Assembly: GCF_945952055.1 (NCBI RefSeq)
Contig: NZ_CAMFHB010000059.1
Coordinates: forward strand, 1 to 33,635
Length of the DNA stretch: 33,635 nt
DNA from: an uncultured Alsobacter sp.
GTDB taxonomy: Bacteria; Pseudomonadota; Alphaproteobacteria; Rhizobiales; Beijerinckiaceae
Direction of reading: 5' to 3'
How positions within the stretch are numbered: position 1 is the stretch's first letter; each line of letters begins with the position of its first letter. Shown in pieces: positions 33,594-33,635 of the stretch. Below the pieces are notes generated by a model. The model did not search any database and was not told the DNA's origin. It worked only from the letters and a program-made list of their open reading frames with translations. The position numbers and the translations under genes were made by a program.

Positions 33594-33635
33594 TGTTTAG
33601 ACCGGGGAGATGGTGGACACCTGTTCGGGGACATG
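33594..33635. mobile_element. Probable insertion-sequence end (partial, runs off the window)
   Basis: The sequence beginning TGTTTAGACC replaces the expected second arm of repeat copy C, so it looks inserted. It contains two near-identical decamers, CGGGGAGATG (33603-33612) and CGGGGACATG (33626-33635), 23 bases apart, like subterminal transposase-binding sites. The TG start and the GGTGGACACC/GGGGACATG content resemble ends of IS481-like elements as I remember them. No transposase is visible because the window ends. Confidence 0.55.

Overview
This is a high-GC (roughly two thirds G+C by eye) chromosomal stretch from an alphaproteobacterium. The run rpmH - rnpA - yidC - yihA - (DUF423-like) - argB is the arrangement typical of Rhizobiales (Hyphomicrobiales), and the cspA - rpsU pairing, the NodT-type outer-membrane factor and the glutathione-dependent class III alcohol dehydrogenase fit the same group. 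I cannot name the genus from the sequence alone. Most of the window is ordinary, densely packed core genome. I see no prophage, CRISPR array or plasmid backbone, and only the last ~40 bases look like mobile DNA.

Layout. 1-77: tRNA-Arg(ACG) on the minus strand. 204-3918 (minus): a tightly coupled operon encoding a TVP38/TMEM64 membrane protein, a flavin disulfide oxidoreductase and an orphan membrane histidine kinase; this is the least explained gene set here. 4031-8716 (plus): ribosomal protein L34, RNase P protein, membrane insertase YidC, GTPase YihA/EngB, a small DUF423-like membrane protein and acetylglutamate kinase. 8814-11556 (minus): an extensin-like (M15-like) secreted protein, a RimJ-like acetyltransferase, then upstream of a perfect rho-independent terminator the S21 / unknown 74-aa protein / cold shock protein group, and a second acetyltransferase. 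11654-13975 (plus): Tex. 14106-14522 (minus): a lone CheW. 14757-15959 (plus): an MFS transporter.

16394-19965: a class III alcohol dehydrogenase translationally coupled to an acyl-CoA synthetase, with a divergent GntR/FCD regulator. 20057-21415 (plus): a secreted phospholipase C/acid phosphatase-like phosphoesterase. 21682-31756 (minus): a complete tripartite RND pump with two different RND subunits (MdtB/MdtC-like), adaptor and NodT-like outer-membrane lipoprotein, preceded by a Gfo/Idh/MocA oxidoreductase. 31944-33476 (plus): malonyl-CoA synthetase (MatB).

The most interesting non-coding signal is a family of composite palindromic repeats (13986-14049, 16103-16345, 21433-21663, 33496-33593). 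They are built from two kinds of small hairpin whose stems change between copies while base pairing is kept. Every copy lies downstream of a stop codon, and the three with both neighbours visible lie between convergent genes. The last copy is cut off at 33593 by sequence that looks like the end of an insertion sequence running out of the window.
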